A stretch of DNA of 48,849 nt from Dissophora ornata (Eukaryota; Mortierellomycota; Mortierellomycetes; Mortierellales; Mortierellaceae). A model generated the notes under the pieces. That model had not been told where the DNA came from. It saw nothing but the letters and a program-made list of their open reading frames with translations, and did no database searches. A program made the position numbers and the translations under genes. Positions 35,580-46,100 of this stretch are shown here, piece by piece (the stretch's first letter is position 1; every line of letters begins with the position of its first letter). The DNA lies in assembly GCA_025201705.1 (NCBI GenBank), contig MU616725.1, positions 1-48,849 on the forward strand. Direction: 5' to 3'.

Positions 35580-37551
35580 CTACAGAAACTTCTTCTCGTT
35601 CATCTCGAGCCGCTTCTTGTACCAAGTGTACGCCGAAACGCCCACAATTTGTATAAGGATAAGGAACACAATGTATGATACCCACGACGTCGAGTTCACC
35701 AATCGGTTCTGTGTCAGACGGTGCTGGAACGACTGCCGCGAGTCCATATCCTCCATCTTTGCATTCAGGTTGTATAACTCCTCCTTAAGCACCTTGGTGA
35801 TATCGGGCGTATCGGCCACTCCACGTTGCTTCATAATGTGATCAACGAGCCCCTGCACAACACTCTCCATCGCATGAAGCGACGCCGCCATTGAATTGAT
35901 CTTGACGCTAATCTCCTCCAGGCTCTGGGCCGTCGACTCTGGTGGTTGCATGGGAGCGCCGAGAGACTCAAGTTTGTTGTGGATGGTATTGAGCGACTCG
36001 ATGATGCGGAATTGCGTGTCTCCGACCCTTGCAGCTATTTGCGCCTATGCTCCAAAGTTTCCACTGTCAGTTATAAAGATTGCAACAAAAGGTATTCAAG
36101 CAGTCGGCAGTCAGGTAGGAACTTACGGCTGTGAGGGAGCTTGGTCCATCTGTCTCCTCCCTGATCTTGGCCTCTTGCTCCTCAACAATCTTTTGTACTT
36201 CCTCGAAAGCCACCTTGTCTGTTTCATCAACTTTGACCTCCTCGCCGTTTTTTATCATTTCAGCTTCATGGGGTCTCAGTGGTGCCTAAGAGCCGCAAAT
36301 TGAAAGACAGGTTAATCGATAGTCAACAACAGTTCCCAGAGCGTTTTCGGTTCTTCACTTTGCGGCCATTAAAGCTCTACCTTTTCTTTGGCTGGAGGGT
36401 TCACTTCATACAGCTCGAATGAAAAGAGATCATGGTCATCAGGAGTGCCAGTCTCAGCAGCCAAAGCCTAATATATAAGCACAACAACGGATGTCAGAAA
36501 ACCACGATTACATGGTTCACGGCAAGCCCCATACAAAAACAAAAGGATAAGAAAGGAATCTTACCGAGACACCAAAGTAATATCCACTAGGCAGCTCCAG
36601 ATCCTTTTGCTCAAAGCAAATAGCCATTTTCTTGCCCTTAGAATGCGTATCTGCAGCCACTCGCAGCGTTCTGCCGACATAGGAGACCCTAACCACGACG
36701 GGTGTGGGTGTATTCTTGTAGTCGCGCAGGCATCCTCCGAAGCTGTTTGTATTGGCAGTGGGATTGGTGGGGAAGCCCTTGGTCCCGTCGTTCATGATCC
36801 CATAGATAACAGAGGTTGTTCTCTAAATGGAGGTCATTGGGGCAAGATAAAAAACAAGATAGATGGGAAGGGGAGGACGAGAAGGGATCCCGCGATAGTT
36901 CTGTGAATCAGCATTGGATTCGTCTTAGCCTCCTTTTTTTCTTTTTTTTCTCACGGAACAGGACCGTTGCACGCACCTGATTGGCTGGATCACTCGTATC
37001 CATGAACACACCCAAACCCTTCCATTGATCCTTGCTTCCAAAAACTGGTCCATCTTCAGCGTGCTCTTGCGTGTACCAAAACGCCAATCCTTTGCCCCCT
37101 ACATGGCCCTGACCAAATGCCTTGAAAGTAAACTCGACCTCCCACTCCTTGTGCTCGTTTGGACTTGACCGCCAAATAGCCCCCCTCAATCCTGGCACGG
37201 AGGGTGCTAAACGAACAAAGTCCAGAGCCACAAACGAGTCTACAGAAAAGCAATGAGTGCCAAAATCAGAGATCAAAGCATTGATTAGCCTCTTGCCTTG
37301 ATTACATATCTTACTTACTACTTCAAGAAGTAAAGAAAAAACAAAAAGCTGCCCGACATACTGCCATGATGCTCCCAGAAAGGGATTGCTCCATTATACA
37401 TGAAGGGCTTCTTGAGGGACTGTTTATAGTCATATCGGCGGTTCGGTGCGGGGGAAACGGCGTCTGACGAGGGCTTGCTGGGGCTCTCTCTTCCCCAGGC
37501 CAGTGCAGTGGATAGAAATGCTGCCAGGGGTAGAAGGGCGGCGGTTTTCAT
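35580..37551 (-). CDS. L-type lectin cargo receptor, ERGIC-53 / Emp47-like
   Basis: Predicted 473 residues from six exons: 37551-37362, 37239-36977, 36822-36565, 36467-36381, 36285-36127, 36044-35580 (1,422 nt). A signal peptide covers about residues 1-18 (MKTAALLPLAAFLSTALA). The luminal L-type lectin domain follows (LAPSVPGLRGAIW, VEFTFKAFGQGHVGGKGLAFWYT, GLGVFMDTSD, SGYYFGVSA). Then come a coiled-coil stalk (QIAARVGDTQFRIIES ... VLKEELYNLNAKMEDM) and one transmembrane helix (SYIVFLILIQIVGVSAY). A short cytosolic tail ends EKKFL. ERGIC-53 ends KKFF, so the di-lysine and aromatic/aliphatic end suit cycling between ER and Golgi with COPI and COPII. It should carry N-glycosylated cargo out of the ER. 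Confidence 0.95.
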
Positions 37552-38284
37552 GGCTTAGATGCAGGCGTGTTTCTTATTTATTGGAGTGACGGATCGCGGA
37601 ATGTACAATGAAATGGATTGACAATTAACAAAGAGTTGTAAAAGCAATGTTGGCAGACAATGGGAGCGAGTGTATTTATGTACTGTATGAAAAGAGGAAG
37701 GAGGGGGAGAGAAAGGGGAACGAGGGGAACGAGGAACGAGGGGAACGAAGAAAAGTAAAAGTAGTGCTCTAGTCAACAAGATTAGAAGGGGTAATGGATG
37801 GCTGGATGTCAATGCGTTACAGCTGTTGCAACAGCCATTGATATCAATACGTTTGGCTGGATGATTGAGTGTTTCGTGCGACAGTGGTGGCTCAGAGAGG
37901 ACAGCCCTCTCCCTGGACTTGCCCTGTCTTCAAAAGAAAAGATGGCCAACAGGGAAGTTCTTATTGGAATGTGGAATATGGAATCTATGTTTATATCCCC
38001 ATTGATCTGTCAATGATGCAATGGACAGAGGGCTATCGTTGTAGCGGCAAAGACACAGGTAAACCCCGCATGACCGTCGGGATAAGCCAATAGCAAGTCT
38101 CGGTCTTCTCTTCTCTGAATGGCGAGTTTGGACGACATCTTGCAGCGACGTCGCGGTGCAGCAAACTATCCCTCAGACTCTGAATGACACTCGCATACAC
38201 GCTGCGTTTTATTACATTTTTGGCGGATTGGAAACATTATACATGGGTGAAATATTGATGCGCGCCACTGTCCAGAGGTCCTGT
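37552..38284. other. Intergenic region upstream of the lectin gene
   Basis: This 733-bp stretch holds the lectin promoter and the 3' UTR of RPA3. A purine-rich, locally repeated block (GGGGAACGAGG-like, about 37690-37750) lies about 150 bases upstream of the lectin ATG. On the lectin's coding strand it is a C/T-rich run. No gene is visible. Confidence 0.4.
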
Positions 38285-39100
38285 CTAGAAAACTGATGGG
38301 AACTGTTGCATCTTTGTCACAAGCGCATTGTATGTCTCCATGTCTATGATTGAAAGGCAGCACAGCGTACATAAGAAACGAGTAAAACGACACAAGAACC
38401 ATGATTGTTGCTCAATGGAAAGTTGAACGTGGTAACATACCAAAGTCGTTGCCAAAGTTGGACGAAGCCATCTCCGTGATCGAGTTATCGCCATTGACGA
38501 CTCCAATGACTTCTACGATCTGAGTTCCGTACTGTGATTTCTACTCATGATTTTAACAAAAGGAACTTCTGTGAGCAGTTGAGATCGCCATTTGATCAAA
38601 CCGCAGACAACAACTATAACGATGGGTTTCCTTACGTCGTTCATGTGAACCTCGACCTGTCCCTTATCCGATGCGGCCATGATTGCTCTTGCGCCATTTT
38701 GCTGTTGGACATTAACAGAAGAAACACGTTAGTGGTCTGGCGAAATGACGCATCTATTCAATGATCTGGCTGTTGCCACCATTTTCACTATTATTAGCCC
38801 CTGTTGTCCAAAACATGATCACATCCATGCAAGATACGTTGCGTGCCCAGAGAACTGACAGTGTTGGCGGTGGTGTTGTTGTAGCTTGTCTTATTGCTCA
38901 CCCCCCGAATCTCTTCTAACATCGGCTCATCGATTTCAACTCCTCGTGGCATTCTTCTACACGTTCATGTTAGTCTTCAGTTCGAATTCTCTCCATGAGC
39001 GCAAATTTACCTCGATGATTCTTCCAACAAATCTGACAGTCTGGCCGACCAGCCCACCGAGCATGGCAGAGTTGACGCGAGTTGTTGTTGGCAAAGACAT
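38285..39100 (-). CDS. RPA3: Replication protein A small subunit (RPA14)
   Basis: Predicted 101 residues from 39100-39011, 38701-38636, 38531-38441 and 38343-38285 (306 nt, all in phase). It is the smallest subunit of the heterotrimeric single-strand DNA-binding complex used in replication and repair. The OB-fold sequence is intact: RVNSAMLGGLVGQTVRFVGRI, then ASDKGQVEVHM, then QIVEVIGVVNGDNSI. The final segment NFGNDFDMETYNALV ends the C-terminal helix that assembles the trimer. Length and order match RPA3 of animals and fission yeast. No single open frame covers the gene because each exon is very short, so it is easily missed by ORF-based annotation. Confidence 0.93.
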
Positions 39101-41640
39101 GATGCTATGTGTGTGCTACCGAGGTGCAAATGCAAAAGGAATGAGGTAAGAACAATACGATAGTTTGCCGCCAATTGTGCAGCAGGAATGTGCCTGGTGG
39201 CTTTTTTTTTTCGTTGACTGTTTGGTACCAAATTTCTTTTCTGACCAGAGCGACGCGTGGATGAGAACTTCACAACAGAGCTCTGCTCAAGTTACTACAA
39301 CTACTAGACAGCCAGCTCTCGGCGTTGCTATTCCAGGAATCTATCAACTTTACCGACATGCATGATGTCGATCTCTCTATGAATACTTTGACAAGCGCCA
39401 AATATAGAGCTACCACTGCAGAGCACATCAACCTTTTAGATCCTACATGGGGGCGTGTTTTGTATATGTTGGCTGGGCGAAGCTCACGGAGACTAGTGGA
39501 ATAGTCACAATGTTGAAATATATAGTGGATACTCGCTCTAGTCACTTCCGCCATCGCTCTCTTTCTCTTTTCATTCCCTCCTACTGTTGTTAAGTGCAAT
39601 AGCTTCGCTTAGTATCTGTTTTTACTTGAACGATTATGTCAGTGAGACATGACCCTATCGATCTCCACTCACTAAAGTGACAACATAGGAATGCGAGGTC
39701 TTGCGAAGCTCATAATGCAGAATAAGGGAGCTCTTCCGCGTGATTTGCAGAGGAAGACAGAAAAAAGCGGTGCATGTCCAAAATAAAGGTGTAGTGCTGG
39801 ATATCACGACGTGCTTTCCTGATCAGGGAATTATATATTCATCTTTTAGCGCGAATATCGGCAATCGTACGGCCAGTCGTTGTGTGCATGACCTCACCGA
39901 CAATAGCTTAACATCGGAATTGGTTAGCACCCAGATCCTAGCATCACGAAGGTAGTAGTAATCTCTTGAAGCCGAATCCCGCTCCATGGAGATCTTTTAG
40001 TCAGGACGTCAGCAACTTCACTACGCATTCGAGAATGCTGAAATAGGAGCGCACGAAACAGCAGAGGTGGATGCCGGGACAACCCACAGTATTGCACAAC
40101 CATTCGGACCAACATGTGCCGGAAGGCAAGCGCAGTGGATTCACCGCAATCAAAATTTATGAAAGTCAACAGACCAAGGCTTTTGCGCGCGTGAACGCGT
40201 CTATGGCGCACGTACGCAGGTGTACGTCTTTAGCGGATTTCATAAGCTTTTGTTGAGACAGAGAGCTAGGGCGGCAGCAGTAGCTGCGCTTGCCTTTCAA
40301 AGAGCAGCGCTTCAGAGAACAAGCACACTTCTTCTTCGTCTCCCACTTCGGATACTTCAGCATCTCGATGTACAGGCATACAATGTTGTCATCTTGATCG
40401 GGTCTGCGTCACAAAGGACCTATGATCCCGCCACGTCAAAATTAGCCGCTGTACCGAGAAGAAAGGGGAAGGGGAGAGGGCTCCCTGCACCATTGAAAAC
40501 TGAGGACTGTTTCATCGTCTGCGCAAATCGCAGTGTGACAGAGCGATTGCATGGTTTGCATTGCCGGAAACTGCTTGAACTGTATCTCGCGTCAATGCGT
40601 GCACAGGCACTGCAAGTAGCAATCGAACAATGTTGCATGAACTTATCTACAAGATCCCTTTCGACAAAGATTATGTCGAATTGGTGGGAATCTTCTACAA
40701 CATGTTTGGAGTCTCTTATCGAAAAGAGCGATGCAGGAAGAGGGGTAAGAAGGGGCGGTTCAGGATATGCTTCAGGACATGACCCATGGAGAGGAGGATG
40801 ACAGTGTCAAAGAGCGATGTGCCGTAAGACCGTACACATCGTCGAAATCACCTGTGTTATCATGTCCTTTGACTATCTGTCGTAACTATCCGCATAAAGG
40901 AGAATTTTTCAAGTCGCCAATTTGCCTGTGGTCGGCTGTTTGCCCCGTGGTCGCAATGAGCGAGCCGGATTCTATGCAACTTGTCGCGCTCCTTGCAACT
41001 CCCATGCATATCCTATATTTAACAGCTTTCTAAGTATCTTGGCCCCGCTGCTCTCTACCCCAAACAAAGAAATTGAGTCTGGGGCCTATGAGCAAAAACC
41101 AGACCGGACGTTGTAGTTCATCAATCCTGTATGCTACGTGGTTGTGTTTTCTATTTTTCAGTTGGCTCCATACATGAGCACTGTTGAGCCCCCGGACGCA
41201 CTGACGAGGAGGCAGTCAAACGTATGAAAGGCGGAACACGGAGTCGCCGATCGAGATTTGGGTCCCTTTGTTTGGGCAAAAAAACGCTAGGGAGACAATG
41301 AATCAAATACGGTAAAGCTGGATATAGCGAGAAGGCGAGAGGGCGAGAACGAGAGAGCGAGAGAGCAAGAGAGAGAGTGAGATAGAACTGCCAGCTCCTC
41401 GTTGCTTGTCCCGATGTGGGCAAAATGCATGGATATTTAGTCCCTCTTTCTCTCCGTTCTTCGACAGCCAGCACACGCATTTCCAAACTGAATGATTCGT
41501 GCGGCATGATATCTCTCTGAAAATTATGTGGTTTGCAGCACGCTTCCTGTATCTGAGCCAGTCGTTGACGCATGTAGACCAGTACCCACTATCGTTCAAG
41601 TGTGTGGTTGAATAGAGTCGCTGCGAGAGCTCCCTGTGAT
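39101..41640. other. Gene-poor region of about 2.5 kb
   Basis: I cannot support a complete gene. The longest open frame (40220-40801, +) is an R/L/A/S-rich reading without family resemblance. A different plus-strand frame at about 40627-40790 looks more protein-like (MLHELIYKIPFDKDYVEL, VGIFYNMFGVSYRKERCRKR) and could be an exon of an unrecognised gene or a relic. On the minus strand, 39924-40211 is open but unconvincing. A/T-rich and G/A-rich patches alternate. There are no terminal repeats or recognisable transposase/reverse-transcriptase motifs. Confidence 0.4.
41328..41383. repeat. GA-rich simple repeat
   Basis: A purine-rich block made of repeated GCGAGA and GAGA units. It lies about 275 bases upstream of the TATA-like box of the next plus-strand gene and could be a GAGA-type promoter element or simple sequence. 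Confidence 0.8.
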
Positions 41641-41656
41641 GGAAAGATTTGTTCCC

Positions 41657-41664
41657 TATAAATA
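41657..41664 (+). promoter_or_regulatory. TATA-box-like element TATAAATA
   Basis: A consensus TATAAATA followed by a C/T-rich stretch (CACACACTTTCTCTCTC) that extends to the ATG at 41873. The spacing of about 210 bases from box to start codon would allow a 5' leader of roughly 170-180 nt. This is the clearest TATA box I saw in the window. Confidence 0.55.
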
Positions 41665-41872
41665 CTCTGTCTCTTGCACACACACTTTCTCTCTCAAATT
41701 CAACTCTCTTCTCTATCCTCGGTCAACCTCTGATCGTCTCAAAAGCATACCATCACTTGACATCGCTAGCTTTTCGCTCCCTCCTATACTCGCCATTCCA
41801 TCTCTTCTTGATCTTTCATATCTTCAGTTTCTGTTAGTACACCAACTCTTCTTCAGCTCTTCGTCCTTCCAC

Positions 41873-42493
41873 ATGCTCTCCATGACCATGCCGATGGCAA
41901 TGCCCCTACCAAGCCCTGATACGAGGCGCCGTACTTCAATCCCACATTTGAACCCTGGTGACAATCCCGCACCAAACCTCTTGTCTGGCACATATCTTTC
42001 CGATGAGGAGCGGGCTGCCTTCATCGTCGCCTCTTCGACAAGGAGGCCATCCACTCACCAACTCTTCTCAACGCCGGCTTCTTCCTCTCCACCGTGTGCA
42101 TCTTATTCATCATCCTCTGCAGCATCACATGGCCCCGGCGGTATTTCTCCAATCCTGACTCCGTTCCAGTGGACAAGTGACCTGCGCCAGTACATTATGA
42201 CGGACATCGGGCCTCAGCCATCCAACAGCCAGATGCCAACGCAAAGGAGCCATTCACATCTGGTTCGGCAAGTATCTTGCTCCAAGATCAGTCCAGTGGT
42301 CGGTGCGTGCGGTAGCAACCTTTCGAGCTCAACAACAGGATTAGAGCCTTCAAACACAGCGACGTCCAGTACAGCGTACAGCCGGTACTCTACGGATCTG
42401 TGCACAATCCCACAGGATGAGGTCTTGCCACCGATGGATGTCCCTCTGGAGAAGCGGTTTGCACATGAGGAGTGGGATGACGAGGACGAGTAA
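41873..42493 (+). CDS. Unknown Ser-rich protein
   Basis: An intron-free frame of 206 residues from the chosen ATG. The frame is open upstream to 41636, but that part lies downstream of a TATA box and reads as a C/T-rich leader. The protein starts MLSMTMPMAMPLPSPDTRRR. It has a short helical DEERAAFIVAS segment, then Ser/Pro/Thr-rich disorder (SSSAASHGPGG), FQWTSDLRQYIMTDIG, a basic HSHLVRQVSCSKIS patch and a strongly acidic end (EKRFAHEEWDDEDE). I do not recognise a family. The strong core-promoter signal suggests a regulated gene, and the composition suggests an intrinsically disordered regulator. Confidence 0.65.
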   Translation: MLSMTMPMAMPLPSPDTRRRTSIPHLNPGDNPAPNLLSGTYLSDEERAAFIVASSTRRPSTHQLFSTPASSSPPCASYSSSSAASHGPGGISPILTPFQWTSDLRQYIMTDIGPQPSNSQMPTQRSHSHLVRQVSCSKISPVVGACGSNLSSSTTGLEPSNTATSSTAYSRYSTDLCTIPQDEVLPPMDVPLEKRFAHEEWDDEDE

Positions 42494-43191
42494 ATACTTT
42501 TTAAAAATTATCACCACGCTTTTCGCCTGCTGTCAGATGCCCTTGCATAACATCCCTTTGACAAATAGTATCAACATCAGCACAATAGCCATAAAACAAC
42601 ATTTCCATTACTTTATTGAGTCCTTTGAGGTCGTATGATGAACATGAGGTGCTGAAGGCAACAGTGATTAGAAAAGGAGAGACAACTGATATTGTAGTAG
42701 TGCGTGGAGGTCCTTCCATATGATCTTGACGATCGGGCCACGACAAATCGCGCAAACAAGGGTAGAAGTCGAATCAAGACACAGCAGTGAGAGGAAGGGA
42801 TCAGGTGCATACTGGTCAGAGCGGCTCTGAGAGTCTGGAGATGGTGACCCTGTGTGTCACGTCTTCGCACCAGAGGGAACAATGTTGGTGGCGGTGCGCC
42901 AGAGGTCCAAAAGTGCCGTGAAAGCGCGTGGCGGTGCGATTCAAAAAACATAAAAGAAGGTCGACAAGTCCCATCCATCTTTTTCTTTCATTCGTCTTTC
43001 CTTCTGAACAATTGATATCACCCCCGCTCCTGCCTCCTGGGTGTCGATTGTGCTGATCATCGGTTTGCGCAGATCATTCCCACAACGTTTGCTCTCCTTG
43101 ATTCCCCTGCTCCATCACTCCTTGCACTTTATTATCGCGAACATTAAGGAATCCCGACGCTGCGAAAAAGCAGAATCCTTGAAAGATCCCC
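42494..43191. promoter_or_regulatory. HDA1 upstream region
   Basis: A 698-bp gap between two plus-strand genes. The last 220 bases before the ATG are C/T-rich, as in other leaders here. Minus-strand open frames at 42501-42978 have no family features. No gene is supported. Confidence 0.4.
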
Positions 43192-46100
43192 ATGGCGCTA
43201 GGCGACCGTGATCCTGCCATGGCTGATCGCCCCGTCACAGGTAATAATCATCTCAAGAGTAGCAGCTCTAAATCAGCAACACATTTACCCAGAGCAGCAG
43301 CAGCGCACACGCCAACACTCCCCTGAGGGTCTCTTCAGCAGCCAGGTCTCTGTTTGTCATCGACCAAGCATGCAGGTCATAAATGGCCCCGTTGTTGCCA
43401 CCACCATCAAGGAGATAGAGGATGCCGAAACAGACATCCTGTTGCATTCCGCATCCTTACCTCTGTGCATCCATGACTGCTCCCCCGAACAACTGCCACT
43501 TCCAAACACATGCCTGCTTGTTCTGTGGACACTGTTTTAGTCAGAGATGAATTCTCTTCTGATCCTCCTCCATTTCTTGCTTCCTCATCCCATTCTAGAT
43601 AGCAGGCAAATTGATGTAGACATGATATCAGCCTCGACATCCAATACTGAAGCAACATCAACGACTACAACAATACCAATAGAAGTAGAGGCAGAGCATA
43701 CAGCTAGCATCGACTCAGACGAGTCTGTTTCGGCCGAGAATCTGCCCTTTATCCCGCTCGCTCTCGGCGACAGCGATCGTGGAGATGGTGTAACCCAGGC
43801 TCAGTCCGGCACAGAAACGGCGAGCATTGTCGATGCAACCAATGAGAGCGTCCCTCCAACACAGGGCCAGTACGCACTAGACGAAGTTCAGCCAATAGAG
43901 TCAACTGTCACATTGGCTGAAACCACAGCATCCATGGAAGTTGACTTGGACCCTACACTACCGCGGTGGTCCGAGCATGAGGACGAAGACGAGAGACTAC
44001 TGCTCCCTCAGCCAGAAACTTTTCAGGGTCGCAGCACAAAGACGGGATATGTCTATGACGTGCGGATGAGGTGCGTTCATACCCCACTCCACCAATTGAT
44101 CCTCCCTCGTTCTTATTTATTCTCCGCTTGCTGTTTGCGAGTAACCTTCAAGCACTCTCATTCATACTTCATGTCGATATTTACGATCTCTCCATTACAT
44201 TGACTCTCTAGGCATCATAACAACGTCCATGGCGATGAAGACCATCCTGAAGATCCGCGACGAATCTGGCGGATCTTTGACGCAATCAACACGGCGCAGT
44301 GTACAGACAGGATGATCAAGATTCCCTCGCGCGAGGCCACAGTCGAGGAGCTCCATCTTGTGCACACTGAAACCCACGTCGGCAATATCACCAAAACTAC
44401 AGGTACAATAATAGCGCAGCTTGATGGGTATTTCGCAATGAAACAAGGCGAATCGGGTAATTTTAACCTTATCATGATTGCACCTGTGATTGAATGCTAG
44501 ACATGTCCAAGGACGACCTATTGCGGATGGCTAATAGCTATAACAGCATATACCTCAACAATATGTCTGCATTCTGTGCGCGACTTTCTTGTGGTAGTTT
44601 AATCGAGCTCTGTAAGGCTGTGGCGCAGGGACAGGTACTTAATGGTCTGGCTATCATCCGGCCCCCAGGCCACCATGCAGAGCCGGACGAGGCAGGCGGC
44701 TTCTGCCTTTACAATAACGTCGCAATCGCAGCACGCTATCTACAAAAAACCCATGAACTTCAAAAGATTTTCATCTTGGATTGGTAGGGATAACAGGTCA
44801 CTCATCTATGTTTCCTTTGGCTGGCGTGCGCAGCCCGGGTCACCAACTCAAGCGACCGTAGCGAGACTGATGATACTACTCCTCCAATACATGCATAGGG
44901 ATGTTCATCATGGAAATGGAACACAGACGGCATTCTATGACGACCCCAACGTGGTATATTGTTCAATCCATCGCTTTGACCACGGAACGTTCTATCCTGG
45001 CGACCCCACTGCAGCAGCTCACACAGCCATTGGGGAGGGACCAGGCCGTGGAAGGTAAATTGCGATTGACAGTATATGAGAGTATGAAGTCAAGAGTTCA
45101 TACACGTGCTAATAAATTAGCGTTGCTCTTTTCTAAACCGCTGAACCTCTAGGACAATTAACATTCCGTGGAATATCAGTGGGATGGGCGATTCAGAGTA
45201 CATTTACGCTTTCAACAAAGTGATCATGCCCATCCTCCACGAATTTGCCCCAGACTTTATTCTGGTTAGCGCAGGGTTCGATGCAGCCGAAGGTAAAATC
45301 GCTGTACACTTCTTTGCAAATGCATCTCCTTCGCTCGAAATCTAGGGGAACTAAAACACATCGTCATACTTTAGGCGACCATATCGGGCAGATGCTAGTC
45401 ACTCCCGCTGCATACGGACATATGACACACATGTTGAAATCACTTGCAGGAGGCAAGATTATTTTAGCACTCGAGGGCGGATACAATCTGGATTCGATCG
45501 CCGTTTCTGGATTGGCATGTGCAAGGGCCTTGCTCAATGACCCTATTGAACCCTTAGGACCCATCATTCCGAACGCGCTGTGCGTGCAAACGATCCATGA
45601 GGTGATTGAGGTTCAGTCTCGGTATTGGAAAAGCCTGCCTCAACTGTACACAGATCAAACTGAAGGTACGAGAAATTGTGTGCTTGCCCTTTTTTCGTAC
45701 TAGACAAGGTAGGCGACTAACCAAGGCTGCTCCGTTGTATGTTCAGAACCGGTGGAGGGACAAATGACCGTCGGCATGAGCGAGATTCTGAGCGTCTATA
45801 GAGAGACGTATCTTCGCGAGAGGCATGGGATGATCAAAATGCCGAAGCTCGAGGGTGAGCATGGAACCGAATTCTTGGACAACGTCCACTGCACGTAAGT
45901 TTAATGAGTGCTGTGACCAATGTCAATCCTCTTCATGACAAGAATGGTCCCCGACTTAAACGCGTCTTCACTTTGCTCCAGACAACGAACGTACAATTCA
46001 AAGCCGCTGTATATATTTGTCCACGATCTGTAAGTAGCATCTGTTGTCAAGTGCTATCATTTGAATTTTAGAAGAAACTATTCTTCGCTGTTCTTGACAA

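Noticed and set aside
39924..40211. Minus-strand phrase VADVLTKRS recalling the ADIFTK motif of Copia-type retrotransposons
   Set aside because: Only a few residues match, with no flanking RNase H or reverse transcriptase motifs and no long terminal repeats.
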